NCBI GenBank assembly: GCA_039798005.1
Contig: JBDKGV010000081.1
Span: forward strand, 1 to 14,286
From: JBDKGV01 sp039798005
GTDB taxonomy: Bacteria > Fibrobacterota > Fibrobacteria > UBA5070
Length of the DNA stretch: 14,286 bases
Direction: 5' to 3'
In this document: positions 1 through 10,491 of the stretch, piece by piece
Numbering within the stretch: position 1 is the first letter of the stretch
Layout: the number at the start of each line of letters is the position of its first letter
Translations under genes and position numbers: made by a program
The notes under the pieces: generated by a model
Told to the model about the DNA's origin: nothing
What the model saw: only the letters and a program-made list of their open reading frames with translations
Databases searched by the model: none

Positions 1-1189
1 CGAGCTCATCGACATCGTGCAGCGCTCCGGCCTGCGCGGTCGCGGCGGTGCCGGCTTCCCGACCGGCATGAAGTGGAGCTTCGTGCCCCGCAACACCGGC
101 AAGCCCGTCTACCTCGTGGTCAACGCCGACGAGGGCGAGCCCGGCACCTTCAAGGACCACTTCCTCATGCTGGAAGATCCGCACAAGCTGATCGAAGGCA
201 TGATCCTGTGCGGCTGGGCCTTGGGCGCCCGCACTGCGTACATCTACGTGCGTGGCGAGTTCCTCAACTGCATCGAGAGCTTGAACAAGGCGATCAACCA
301 GGCCTACAAGGCCGGGTACCTGGGCAAGAACATCGGTGGATCGAACTACAGCTTCGACATCTACGTCCATCGCGGTGCCGGTGCCTACATCTGCGGTGAA
401 GAGACCGCGTTGATCTCCTCGCTGGAAGGCCGCAAGGGCCAGCCCCGCCTCAAGCCGCCGTTCCCGGCCGTCTCGGGCGCTTGGGCTTCGCCCACTTGCG
501 TGAACAACGTCGAGACCCTGATGGCCGTGCCTTGGATCTTCGAGAACGGCGCGGAAGCGTATGCGAAGCTCGGTACCCCCAAGAGTCCGGGCACCAAGGT
601 GTTCTCGGTTGCCGGAGACGTGAAGCGTCCCGGAGTCTATGAAGTCCCGCTGGGCATCCCCATGATGGAGCTGCTGGAAAGCCCCGACTACTGCCAAGGC
701 ATCGTCGGGACCCTCAAGGGTTGCATTCCCGGTGGATCGTCCACTCCTGTCCTCACTCCGGAAGAGACCGCCAAGGTCACCCTCGACTACGAGGCGATGG
801 CCGCTGCCGGGACCATGCTGGGTTCGGGCGCCGTGATCCCGTTCAATACGCAGCGCAGCGTGGTGGGCATGCTCAAGACCCTCACGCATTTCTACTCCCA
901 CGAGTCCTGTGGTCAGTGCACCCCCTGCCGCGACGGCACCGGATACGCCGACCGCGTGCTGACCACCGTGGTGGATGGCCATGGACGCGACGGTGATCTT
1001 GATCACTTGGTCGACCTTGCCAACAACTTCAACGGCGCCACCATCTGCCCGCTTTCCGCGGCCGATGCGGCTCCGATCATCAACTTCGTGAAGAAGTACC
1101 GCTCGGAATTCGAGGCGGTCGTGGCGAAGAACCCAAAGCGAAACGAACCGCGCGTGGATGCCCACTTCCGCCCGGGAGGCTTCTGGTAA
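1..1189 (+). CDS. nuoF: NADH-quinone oxidoreductase subunit F (NADH- and FMN-binding), 5' end missing
   Basis: This is the NADH dehydrogenase subunit of complex I. It oxidises NADH on FMN and passes electrons to the N3 [4Fe-4S] cluster, at the tip of the cytoplasmic arm. The reading frame is open from base 2 and gives 395 visible residues. Against the family's usual 420-445, roughly 40-50 N-terminal residues lie outside the window; the GTG at 17 is internal, not the start. Visible motifs in order are the glycine-rich GLRGRGGAGFPTG at 29-67 (FMN/NADH site), NADEGEPGTFKDH (about 124-162), GAGAYICGEETA (about 377-412), and the N3 ligands CGQCTPC (cysteine codons 908, 917, 926) with the fourth cysteine in ICP at 1046. 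Context with nuoG-N excludes a stand-alone hydrogenase or formate dehydrogenase flavosubunit. The stop lies one base before the nuoG start. The identification is firm. Confidence 0.97.
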   Translation, partial: ELIDIVQRSGLRGRGGAGFPTGMKWSFVPRNTGKPVYLVVNADEGEPGTFKDHFLMLEDPHKLIEGMILCGWALGARTAYIYVRGEFLNCIESLNKAINQAYKAGYLGKNIGGSNYSFDIYVHRGAGAYICGEETALISSLEGRKGQPRLKPPFPAVSGAWASPTCVNNVETLMAVPWIFENGAEAYAKLGTPKSPGTKVFSVAGDVKRPGVYEVPLGIPMMELLESPDYCQGIVGTLKGCIPGGSSTPVLTPEETAKVTLDYEAMAAAGTMLGSGAVIPFNTQRSVVGMLKTLTHFYSHESCGQCTPCRDGTGYADRVLTTVVDGHGRDGDLDHLVDLANNFNGATICPLSAADAAPIINFVKKYRSEFEAVVAKNPKRNEPRVDAHFRPGGFW

Positions 1190-1190
1190 C

Positions 1191-2821
<1,631 letters not shown>

Positions 2822-2825
<4 letters not shown>

Positions 2826-4153
2826 ACGCGCTCGAGTGGGCATTCACCGTAGGCAAGCTCCTGCTTGTCTTCGTGCCCTTGACCATGATCCCGATCATGA
2901 TCTTCATGGAGCGCAAGGGCGCCTCCCTGATCCAGGATCGCGTGGGACCCAATCGCGTGTCGGTACCGCTCTTTGGCGGGCTTCGATTGTTCGGTTTCGT
3001 GCACAACATCACCGACGGCATCAAGCTCTTCACCAAGGAGCTGATCGTCCCGAAGTTCGCGCACAAGTGGTACTACATCGTCGCTCCGATGATCCCGTTT
3101 GCGATCGCGGTGATGACCCCGGCTCTGTTGCCGTGGTGCGCCCCCATCGTTTTCGAGTGGGGTGGCAGCGTCTACCGCATCTCGGGACAGATCTTCGATG
3201 CCGATGCCGGCATCCTGGTGGTCTTCGCCCTCTCCGGCCTTTCCGTGTACGGAACCGTGCTGGGTGCATGGTCGTCGAACTCCAAGTACGCGCTTCTGGG
3301 TGGTCTTCGCGCTTCGGCGATGATGATCTCCTACGAAGTGTCGATGGGACTTTCGCTCTTGGGCATGTTCCTCCTGGTCGGTTCGTTCAGCCTCTCCGAC
3401 ATCGTGGCTTGGCAGGGTGCCCACTACTGGGGCATTCTCATCCAGCCGATTCCGTTTGTGATCTACGTGATCTCCTTGATCGCCGAGACGGGCCGTGCAC
3501 CGTTTGACGTGGCCGAAGGCGAACCGGAAATCCTTGGTCACCACCTGGAATACAGCGGCATGCGCTTTGGCCTCTTCTACATGGGCGAGTACGCCCATAT
3601 CGTGATCAATGCGCTGCTGATCGCCACCATGTTCCTGGGCGGCTACGACGTGCCGGTCTTGGGCACAGAAGGCGTGAAGGAGCACTTGGGCCTTGTCATC
3701 GCCGCGATCTTGGCGGTCTTTGGAGCCTCGGCGCTTGGGCTGATGCTCCTGGTGCGTCGCTGGGCCGCGATCTACGCCAAGACCAACAGCACCGACAAGG
3801 TGGCCCATGCGCGTGAATACGGTGTCATGGGCGTGATCTTCGGCGTGATCGGTGCGGGTCTCCTGGCCGCCGCGCTGATGTCTGCCCTGTTCATCCAGAC
3901 TTCCACCACGATGGTCGGTGGCGAGGCCATCTACCCCCTCTGGACCAGCCTCTTGACGGCGTTCGTCCAGATCGGCGTCCTGTTTGCGAAGGCCTTGATC
4001 TTCTGCTGGGTGTGGGTGTGGGTGCGCTGGAGCCTTCCGCGCTTCCGCTACGACCAGGTGATGTCGCTGGGCTGGAAGATCCTGCTCAACGTGGCTTTGG
4101 TGAACCTGCTGGTCACCGCGATCGTGGCCAAGCTCCTCCAGGGAGGCCGATAA
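2822..4153 (+). CDS. nuoH: NADH-quinone oxidoreductase subunit H (quinone-site membrane subunit), enlarged
   Basis: NuoH anchors the peripheral arm to the membrane and forms most of the quinone channel. The ATG at 2822 overlaps the nuoG stop and gives 443 residues, against about 325-365 in well-studied homologues. Conserved stretches are MERKGASLIQDRVGPNR (29-45), the acidic loop AETGRAPFDVAEGEPE (221-236), EYSGMRFGLFYMGEY (243-257) and, near the C-terminus, LPRFRYDQVMSLGWK (405-419). Between the FLGGY at 271-275 and the conserved helix starting near 376 there is about 100 residues where E. coli has a short loop. This insert contains two hydrophobic segments (about 288-311 and 333-358) separated by a basic, polar stretch. 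The flanking family motifs are intact, so I read it as an in-frame insertion, not a frameshift. It abuts nuoI. Confidence 0.97.
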
Positions 4154-4729
4154 ATGGCAAAGGTGATCGAACGACGGGAAATGAGCACCGTCGAACAAGC
4201 GTACCTGGTGGAAGCCGCCAAGGGTCTCTACGGAACGGCCAAGCACTTGGTGCGGGGCTTCTTCAAGCACGAGACCCTTCCGACGGTTTCCTATCCTGAA
4301 CAGATCATTCCCATTCCCCAGGACTATCGTGCGCATCATCGCCTGATGAAGCGGCCCGATGGCGAGGCACGCTGCGTGGCCTGCTACATGTGCTCCACCG
4401 CCTGCCCCGCTCGATGCATCACCATCGAAGCCGAGGAAGCCAAGGACGGGCACATCGAGAAGAAGGCCAAGAAGTTCGAGATCGATCTTCTGGTGTGCGT
4501 CTTCTGCGGGCTTTGCGAAGAGGCCTGCCCGGTGGATGCGATCCGCATGGACACCAAGAAGGTGTCGGTGGTCGCCGATTCCCGCGACCAGTTCGTGAGG
4601 AACATGGAAAATCTGCTGGATTGGAATCCTGCCGATTACCCGGCTGACGACACCCAGAGCCAGAAGGCTCCTGGCGGTCGGCTCAATGACCAGGCCCGCA
4701 CCGAGTGGGCAGGGGGGACTGGACACTGA
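4154..4729 (+). CDS. nuoI: NADH-quinone oxidoreductase subunit I (2x[4Fe-4S] ferredoxin-like)
   Basis: NuoI holds clusters N6a and N6b, which link NuoG to the terminal N2 cluster beside the quinone site. It has 191 residues. The ferredoxin motifs are C74-x2-C77-x2-C80-x3-C84-P and C115-x2-C118-x2-C121-x3-C125-P, the standard pair. The N-terminal segment (about 17-38, ending HLVRGFFKHE) matches the amphipathic helix that lies on the membrane in this family. I chose the ATG at 4154, directly after the nuoH stop, because GGGAGG sits at 4141-4146 with good spacing; an ATG at 4181 is a weaker alternative. After about residue 150 there is a polar, low-hydrophobicity tail of some 40 residues that I cannot match to family motifs. 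The stop overlaps the nuoJ start by one base (TGATG). Confidence 0.96.
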   Translation: MAKVIERREMSTVEQAYLVEAAKGLYGTAKHLVRGFFKHETLPTVSYPEQIIPIPQDYRAHHRLMKRPDGEARCVACYMCSTACPARCITIEAEEAKDGHIEKKAKKFEIDLLVCVFCGLCEEACPVDAIRMDTKKVSVVADSRDQFVRNMENLLDWNPADYPADDTQSQKAPGGRLNDQARTEWAGGTGH

Positions 4730-5250
4730 TGGAACATCTTGCGCTGATCTATTTCGGCATCTTTTCGTTCATCTCGGTGAGCTGCGCCGCCATGGTGCTG
4801 TTCGCCCGGCATCCGATCAACGGAGCCATGGCCCTCATCGGGCTGATGACCTCGCTCTCCGGGCTGTACGCCATCCTGCACGCTCCGTTCTTGGCGGTCT
4901 TGCAGGTGTTGGTCTATGCGGGTGCGATCATCATGCTCCTGGTCTTTGTGATCATGGTGCTCAACGGGGCCAAGGACGACCACACTCCGTACTTCGATCC
5001 CCTGAGCCTTGGACTGCTGCTGGTGCCGGCGGGAATCCTTGCGGTTCTGGTGCACGCCTTCCGCAAACATCCTCTCCTGATGAACGAAAAGGCCGTGCGC
5101 GGCACTGTCGACATCACCGGACAGGCGCTCTTCAACAGTTCCACCGGCAATGTGGTGCTCTTTGAAGCGGTCGGATTGGCTCTGCTTGCCGCTCTGGTCG
5201 GAGCCGTGCTCCTGGCCAAGCGCAACCTCGACTCTTCGAAGGAGAATTGA
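4729..5250 (+). CDS. nuoJ: NADH-quinone oxidoreductase subunit J (membrane arm)
   Basis: NuoJ is a small membrane-arm subunit, packed between NuoH and NuoK, that helps couple quinone reduction to proton pumping. The ATG at 4729 overlaps the nuoI stop and gives 173 residues with five likely membrane helices (about 4-24, 30-50, 54-78, 90-108 and 140-162). The third helix carries the family signature LVYAGAIIMLLVFVIMVLN, whose glycine lies where known structures show a pi-bulge that rotates during turnover. The loop from about 110 to 138 is polar. A purine-rich AGGGGGGA stretch at 4711-4718 lies about 11 nt before the ATG and can serve as ribosome site. An in-frame ATG at 4705 would lengthen the nuoI overlap and add a charged leader, so it is less likely. 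Confidence 0.95.
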   Translation: MEHLALIYFGIFSFISVSCAAMVLFARHPINGAMALIGLMTSLSGLYAILHAPFLAVLQVLVYAGAIIMLLVFVIMVLNGAKDDHTPYFDPLSLGLLLVPAGILAVLVHAFRKHPLLMNEKAVRGTVDITGQALFNSSTGNVVLFEAVGLALLAALVGAVLLAKRNLDSSKEN

Positions 5251-5254
5251 CGGC

Positions 5255-5572
5255 ATGACGACGATTCCTGCCATTTGCATCCAGTTCCTGGCCCTTGTCC
5301 TTTTTGTGCTCGGGCTTGCGACCACCCTCAGCCGCCGCAACCTCTTCTTCCTCTTGATGGGAGTCGAGGTCATGCTCAATGCGGCCAACCTGTCTTTCGT
5401 CGGCTTCTCCCGGACCTTGCCCGGTGAGGCTTCCGTCGAAGGATTGGTGATCCCGGTCTTCGTGATCGCTTTGTCTGCCGCTGAAGCGTGCGTGGGCCTT
5501 GCCATGCTCATCCTGGTGTTCCACTCCCGTGAAAGCGTGGATGCGGATGCCTATTCCCGGATGAAGGAATAA
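5255..5572 (+). CDS. nuoK: NADH-quinone oxidoreductase subunit K (membrane arm)
   Basis: NuoK is a three-helix membrane-arm subunit similar to MrpC of Mrp antiporters. It supplies part of the proton path next to NuoJ and NuoN. The ATG at 5255 has GGAG at 5241-5244 and lies 4 nt after the nuoJ stop. It gives 105 residues, close to the usual 100. The two membrane glutamates required in E. coli NuoK (E36 and E72) correspond to E38 in LMGVEVMLNAANL and E77 in ALSAAEACVGLAM. A reading frame open upstream to a GTG at 5150 lies inside nuoJ and is not a credible start. The short C-terminal tail ending near DADAYSRMKE is polar and probably cytoplasmic. Confidence 0.96.
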   Translation: MTTIPAICIQFLALVLFVLGLATTLSRRNLFFLLMGVEVMLNAANLSFVGFSRTLPGEASVEGLVIPVFVIALSAAEACVGLAMLILVFHSRESVDADAYSRMKE

Positions 5573-5575
5573 CCC

Positions 5576-7531
5576 GTGAACCAGTTGCAACACTATCTCT
5601 GGCTGCTGCCGGCTCTGCCCCTTCTTGGAGCGATCCTCAACGGCACGCTTTCCCTTGCAAGCACCGACACTCCCAACGGTCCCAGCCGTGGACTGTCGGG
5701 ATTCATCGGCACCATGGCTTCGGGTCTGGCCTTTGTCCTGACCGCAGTTCTGGCTCTTTCCATCCGCAACGACGAAGCGATTCGCCAGGTCTGCTGGACT
5801 TGGATCGACGCGGGCAGTTTCAAGGTGAACTTCGGGTTCGCCTTCGATTCGCTCACGGCCATGATGCTTCTGTTCATCACCGGCATCGGAACGCTCATCC
5901 ACCTGTACTCGATCGGTTACATGGCTGAAGACCGCGGCTTTGCCCGCTTCTTCGCTTACCTGAACCTGTTCATGGCCTCCATGATCGTGTTGGTCCTGGG
6001 CTCGAACATGTTGATGACCTTCATCGGCTGGGAAGGCGTGGGGCTTTGCTCCTACCTCCTGATCGGTTTCTGGCATCACGAACCCGCCAATGGCGATGCG
6101 GCTCGCAAGGCATTCCTTGTGAACCGTGCCGGCGACCTTGGCTTCCTGCTGGGCGCTTTTGCCTTGATGGCCTTGATGGGAAGCAATGCAAGTCTCGAAT
6201 ACTCGGCCATCGCGGCTTGGTTCCGTGATTCCGCCAACGCTTCGATCTTGGCATCCGGGACCGGAGCGGGACTTTTGACGGCCGCTTGCCTCCTGATCTT
6301 CTTGGGTTGCACCGGAAAGAGCGCCCAGATCCCTCTGCTCACCTGGCTTCCTGATGCGATGGCCGGTCCGACCCCTGTGTCTGCCCTGATCCATGCCGCG
6401 ACCATGGTGACTTCGGGCGTGTACCTGATCTCCCGCATGTCCGACATGTTCGTGCGGTCGCCGCTCACCATGTCGGTGGTCGCGGGCATCGGCATCGCCA
6501 CCGCGCTCTGGGCGGCCATCGCCGGACTCTTCCAGAACGACATCAAGAAGGTGTTGGCCTACTCAACCGTCTCCCAGCTGGGATTCATGTTCGTGGCCGC
6601 CGGCATCGGTGCCTTCGACGCGGCCCTCTTCCATGTGTTCACCCACGCCTTCTTCAAGGCCGCCTTGTTCCTTGGTTCGGGTTCGGTCATCCATGCCCTC
6701 CACGGGGAGCAGGACATCCGCAAGATGGGTGGCCTTTGGAAGAAACTGCCGCTGACCTTCGGCGTGATGGCTGCAGGCTGGTATGCGATCCTGGGGCTTC
6801 CGCTGGGCGCCGGTTTCTGGTCCAAGGACCTGATTCTTGAGAAGGCCTTCGTGCATTCTCCGCTGCTCTATGTGCTGGGCTTGTCGGGTGCCGTGATCAC
6901 CGCGCTCTACATGACTCGCCTGATGGTGCTGACCTTCTTCGGCAAGAGCCGCGACGAACACGCTGCCGCTCACGCCCACGAAGCGCCGGTCTCCATGGCC
7001 GTGCCGCTTTTGATCTTGGGCTTGGGCGCTGTCGGTGCCGGATTCTTCTGGGCGGGCATGATTCCTGGGATGGATGCCTTCCAAGTCATGATCTCTCCGG
7101 TCCTCAGCCCAGCTCAAGGATTCCTGAGCCATGGCACCGGGGAACACCACGTTTCGGCTCTGCTCTTTGCCGCCATCGGAACCCTGGCCGCTTTGGTCGG
7201 TGCCACCGCTGCTTGGAAGATCTGGGGCGGGAACGCCAAGGTCGAAGCCATCGGTTCTTCGGCGCCGAAGGGCTTCGGGGCTCACTGGACCAACCTTTTC
7301 GACTACGTGCATGCGCTGGTCATCTGGCCAACCAAGGCCGTTTCGTGGATCTTTGACAAGGTCGTGCAGACGGTCGTCTTTGGCGGCTCGATCGCACTGG
7401 TCCAGTTTATCGTGGAACTCGTCGGAGATTGCGTGCGCTCGTTGCAGCGTCCGCGCCTTCGTGTCAACTTGGGCCTGAGCCTTGCCGGATTGCTGGCTGT
7501 GCTCGCCTTCTTCCTGTTGGGGGCCTGGTAA
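5576..7531 (+). CDS. nuoL: NADH-quinone oxidoreductase subunit L (distal antiporter-like proton pump)
   Basis: NuoL is the distal pumping subunit, and its long lateral helix runs along the membrane arm. The start is a GTG at 5576, three bases after the nuoK stop, with AAGGA at 5564-5568; no better ATG is near and the N-terminus NQLQHYLWLLPALPLLGA is typical. It has 651 residues, a little longer than E. coli (613). Key pumping residues are present: E153 in FIGWEGVGLCSYLLIGF, K248 in GCTGKSAQIPLLTWLPD, and the discontinuous-helix stretch PTPVSALIHAATMVTSGVY (265-283). The last 90 or so residues contain an amphipathic region (about 575-620) and a final hydrophobic helix (about 634-650), as expected for the lateral helix and anchor. 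The TAA stop overlaps the ATG of nuoM by one base. Confidence 0.97.
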   Translation: MNQLQHYLWLLPALPLLGAILNGTLSLASTDTPNGPSRGLSGFIGTMASGLAFVLTAVLALSIRNDEAIRQVCWTWIDAGSFKVNFGFAFDSLTAMMLLFITGIGTLIHLYSIGYMAEDRGFARFFAYLNLFMASMIVLVLGSNMLMTFIGWEGVGLCSYLLIGFWHHEPANGDAARKAFLVNRAGDLGFLLGAFALMALMGSNASLEYSAIAAWFRDSANASILASGTGAGLLTAACLLIFLGCTGKSAQIPLLTWLPDAMAGPTPVSALIHAATMVTSGVYLISRMSDMFVRSPLTMSVVAGIGIATALWAAIAGLFQNDIKKVLAYSTVSQLGFMFVAAGIGAFDAALFHVFTHAFFKAALFLGSGSVIHALHGEQDIRKMGGLWKKLPLTFGVMAAGWYAILGLPLGAGFWSKDLILEKAFVHSPLLYVLGLSGAVITALYMTRLMVLTFFGKSRDEHAAAHAHEAPVSMAVPLLILGLGAVGAGFFWAGMIPGMDAFQVMISPVLSPAQGFLSHGTGEHHVSALLFAAIGTLAALVGATAAWKIWGGNAKVEAIGSSAPKGFGAHWTNLFDYVHALVIWPTKAVSWIFDKVVQTVVFGGSIALVQFIVELVGDCVRSLQRPRLRVNLGLSLAGLLAVLAFFLLGAW

Positions 7532-9090
7532 TGCACCTGGTACTGCTTCTCCTCGCGCCGTTTGTCGCGGCACTTCTCCTTGCCTTCGGCTCGAACAAGG
7601 AAGGTCAGTCTTCCAGCCGTCTGGGACTCTTCCTTGGCCTTGGAATCGCCGCCTTGGCTTTCCCTCTGGTCCTGTGCGGCGGGTGCGCCACCGAACCGAT
7701 CGCTTGGTTCCGGATTCCCGGCATTTCCGCTACGGTGAATTTTCAGCTGGGTAGCGATGGTCTGTCGGCTTGGCTCCTGCAGTTGGCCGCTTGGTTGACC
7801 CCTGCGGCCATCTGGGCCAGTCGCCGTGCCATCGGGGATCGCATGCGCGAGTTCGCCATCTGGACCTTCCTGCTTCAGGGAACCATCTTCGGAAGCCTCT
7901 TGGCGACCGACATGGTCGTGTTCTTCCTGTTCTTCGAGGCCATGCTGGTTCCGTCCTTCGTGCTGATCTCGGGCTTTGGCGGCCGACGCCGCCGTCATGC
8001 CAGCCTCCTGTTCGTGATCTTCACGGCCGTGGGTTCGGCACCGCTGATGATCGCCCTGTACTTCATGGCCGCGATCAGCCATGGCACGAGCCTTGAGATG
8101 ATCGGGGCCCGCATGGGGCTCATTTCCCAGTTCCACATGCTTCCCATCGGGATGTCGGTGGCGCTTTTCCTTGCGGTCGTGGTGGCCTTTGCGGTCAAGA
8201 CTCCGCTCTTGCCGCTGCACGGTTGGCAGGCGGACACCTACTCCGAGGCTCCTGCCGGAACCGTCGCGCTGCTTTCGGGTGCGATGGCCAAGGTCGGCGT
8301 GTATGGCTTCATCCGCTTCGTCATCCCGTTCTTCCCCGCTGAGGCGCAGAAGTACGCAGGCTGGTTCGTCTTGGCGGGCCTTGTGGCTGTGATCTACGGC
8401 GCACTCGTGGCGATGGCGCAGTCGGACTTCAAGCGTCTGATGGCCTTCTCCTCGTTGGGTCACCTCGGGCTTGTGGTCGCGGGTGTCTTCACCTTCACCG
8501 AGGGCGGCATCAAGGGTGCACTCATTCTGATGGTGGCACACGGCCTTTCCGCTGGTGGACTCTTCCTGCTTCTGGGGTACTTGGAACGCTGGGCCAAATC
8601 CCGGCACTTGGACGACTTCGGTGGCCTTGCGGCCCGATCGCCGCTCTTCTCGACGCTTCTTGTCATGCTGGTCCTGGCTGCGGTCGGTCTGCCTGGCACT
8701 GCGGGCTTCGTGGGTGAGTTCCTCATCCTCAAGGCGTTGTGGGCGAGCTTCGGTCCCGGTGCGGCCCTCTTGGGTGGCCTTGGCGTGATCCTTTCCGCGG
8801 CCTACGCCTTGCGCATGGTCCAGAAGCTGCTCTTCGGCAAGCCCGCCCTCCCGTTGGAAGGCGAAGCGGATCTCACCACGGGCGAATCCTTCGCCATCGT
8901 CCCGTTGGTTCTGGGTCTGATCGTGCTGGGCTTCTGGCCCACTCCGGTCACTCGCGCCATCGACATGTCGGTGTATCAGGGCTGGAAAGCCAAGTCGGCT
9001 GTCGGTTGCAAACCTTGCCCGATGAAGTCCGCTGCGATGTCGCAGTGCCACAAGCCTACCCAGGAGTCTGCCGATGCTGCCGGCCGCTGA
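7531..9090 (+). CDS. nuoM: NADH-quinone oxidoreductase subunit M (antiporter-like proton pump)
   Basis: NuoM is the middle antiporter-like pump of complex I. The ATG at 7531 overlaps the nuoL stop (TAATG), with a G-rich ribosome site at about 7518-7523. An upstream in-frame GTG at 7429 lies in nuoL and is discarded. It has 519 residues. Pumping residues are E136 (FFEAMLVPSFVLI), K223 (AVKTPLLPLHGW), K254 (SGAMAKVGVYGF) and E396 (GFVGEFLILK), which match E. coli E144, K234, K265 and E407. SDFKRLMAFSSLGHLG (298-313) is also typical. There are five cysteines: C49 and C52 (CGGC) just after the second helix, and C493, C496 and C506 in a polar tail of about 35 residues after the last helix. Neither group is a family motif I recognise. 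The 3' end overlaps nuoN by 17 nt. Confidence 0.97.
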   Translation: MHLVLLLLAPFVAALLLAFGSNKEGQSSSRLGLFLGLGIAALAFPLVLCGGCATEPIAWFRIPGISATVNFQLGSDGLSAWLLQLAAWLTPAAIWASRRAIGDRMREFAIWTFLLQGTIFGSLLATDMVVFFLFFEAMLVPSFVLISGFGGRRRRHASLLFVIFTAVGSAPLMIALYFMAAISHGTSLEMIGARMGLISQFHMLPIGMSVALFLAVVVAFAVKTPLLPLHGWQADTYSEAPAGTVALLSGAMAKVGVYGFIRFVIPFFPAEAQKYAGWFVLAGLVAVIYGALVAMAQSDFKRLMAFSSLGHLGLVVAGVFTFTEGGIKGALILMVAHGLSAGGLFLLLGYLERWAKSRHLDDFGGLAARSPLFSTLLVMLVLAAVGLPGTAGFVGEFLILKALWASFGPGAALLGGLGVILSAAYALRMVQKLLFGKPALPLEGEADLTTGESFAIVPLVLGLIVLGFWPTPVTRAIDMSVYQGWKAKSAVGCKPCPMKSAAMSQCHKPTQESADAAGR

Positions 9091-10489
9091 GCTCTTCCCC
9101 TTCTTCCTGCCGTTCCTTGCTCTGTCGGCCGGAATCGTCTTCACCCTTGTTTCCGAGCCCTTCCTTCAGCCGGCGCACAAGCACCGGATCCTGCCGGTGG
9201 TGGGCATCCTGTCGCTGCTTGGCGCCATGGCAAGCTTCGCGCTCATCCGCGACAGTTCTTGGTACGGCCTGCTTCAGGTGGACTCCAGTCGCGCGATCAT
9301 GGGCCTTGTCGTCCTTGCCGCAGCGATCCTTGGTCTTGCCGGGTTGCAGCAGAAGCTTTCCGAGGAGGATTTCCCGGGTGGGGAGCCGTACATCCTGATG
9401 CTCTTGGCCACGGCCGGTGCGCTCATGATGACCCAAGCCTCGTCGAGCCTGTCCCTGTTCATCGGCATGGAATTGGCCAGCCTTCCCATCTACGCCATGG
9501 TCGGCCTTCGCCGTCGTGAGGAGATGGGCATCGAGGCGCTCTTCAAGTACTTCATCATGGGTGCGGTCTTCTCGGCCGTGTTCCTCTACGGTGCAAGTCT
9601 CCTCTACGGTGCCACCGGCACGCTTCGCTTCGCTGCGATGCCGATCGCTGGACGCGAGGTGTACTTCTACGCCGGTGCCATCTTGGTGAGCGTCGGGCTT
9701 CTCTTCAAGGCCGGTGTCGCGCCGTTCCATTTCTGGAGCGCCGATGCCTACGCCGGAGCACCGACTCCTGTCACCGGCTTCATGGCCTCGGTGATCAAGG
9801 TCGGAAGCTTGGTGGCCTTGGGGACCCTGTGGCAGACTTGGGTCGTGCTCCCCTTGGACATGGCCGAGCGCCTGTTCTGGATCTTTGCCGTGGGTGGCAT
9901 CCTGTCGGTGGCCGTCGGTGCCTTCTCGGGACTGGGCCAGCGTCGTGCACGGCGCTTGATGGCCTTCTCGTCGGTCTCGCATGCGGGCTTCCTCCTGTTT
10001 GCGCTCCTGCCCACGGGCATGGTGATCGGTGGGCTTCCGCAGCTTTCGAACCTCTGGTACTACCTGTTCACTTATGCCCTTGGCACTTCGGTCGTCCTCT
10101 CGGGACTCTCGGCCGTCACGGGCAAGGATGACGAAGGCGATACGCTCCAGGCCTTGGCCGGAGCGGGCAAGGCCAACCCCTTGCTGGGTGCGACCATCAC
10201 GGTCTCCTTGGCCTCGCTCGCGGGCTTCCCACTTGGGGCAGGCTTCCTTGCGAAGTTCAACGTGCTGGCGACCTTGGTGGCCAACGGTCAGTGGAAGATC
10301 GCCTCGCTCCTGCTTCTGCTTGCCATGGTCGGTGCGGTCTACTACATCCGCCTGGCCGTGGTGCTTTGGGCTGATTCGCAGACGCCTCGTGCGCCTGTCG
10401 TCGTGCGCCCCCTGCTTGCCATCGCACTGAGCCTTGCCAGCGCCTTGCTGGTGCTTGGTCTCGTCTTTCCCGGACGCTTCGGAGGCTGA
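9074..10489 (+). CDS. nuoN: NADH-quinone oxidoreductase subunit N (proximal antiporter-like proton pump)
   Basis: NuoN is the antiporter-like subunit next to NuoK. The ATG at 9074 has CAGGAG at 9061-9066 and starts inside the last codons of nuoM. It has 471 residues, close to E. coli NuoN (about 485). Conserved charged residues in membrane helices are E133 in FIGMELASLPIYAMVGL, K158 in ALFKYFIMGAVFSAVFLYG, K212 in LLFKAGVAPFHFWSADAY and K242 in ASVIKVGSL, plus the lysine of the GFPLGAGFLAKF segment towards the C-terminus. RRARRLMAFSSVSHAGFLL is the usual cytoplasmic-loop and histidine-helix motif. Its GGAGGC at 10481-10486, inside the last codons, also forms the ribosome site of the following gene. 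Confidence 0.97.
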   Translation: MLPAAELFPFFLPFLALSAGIVFTLVSEPFLQPAHKHRILPVVGILSLLGAMASFALIRDSSWYGLLQVDSSRAIMGLVVLAAAILGLAGLQQKLSEEDFPGGEPYILMLLATAGALMMTQASSSLSLFIGMELASLPIYAMVGLRRREEMGIEALFKYFIMGAVFSAVFLYGASLLYGATGTLRFAAMPIAGREVYFYAGAILVSVGLLFKAGVAPFHFWSADAYAGAPTPVTGFMASVIKVGSLVALGTLWQTWVVLPLDMAERLFWIFAVGGILSVAVGAFSGLGQRRARRLMAFSSVSHAGFLLFALLPTGMVIGGLPQLSNLWYYLFTYALGTSVVLSGLSAVTGKDDEGDTLQALAGAGKANPLLGATITVSLASLAGFPLGAGFLAKFNVLATLVANGQWKIASLLLLLAMVGAVYYIRLAVVLWADSQTPRAPVVVRPLLAIALSLASALLVLGLVFPGRFGG

Positions 10490-10491
10490 TC

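Noticed and set aside
7429..7530. Upstream GTG start that would add 34 residues to NuoM
   Set aside because: The extension lies inside nuoL, is not hydrophobic like a NuoM N-terminus, and the ATG at 7531 forms the usual TAATG coupling.
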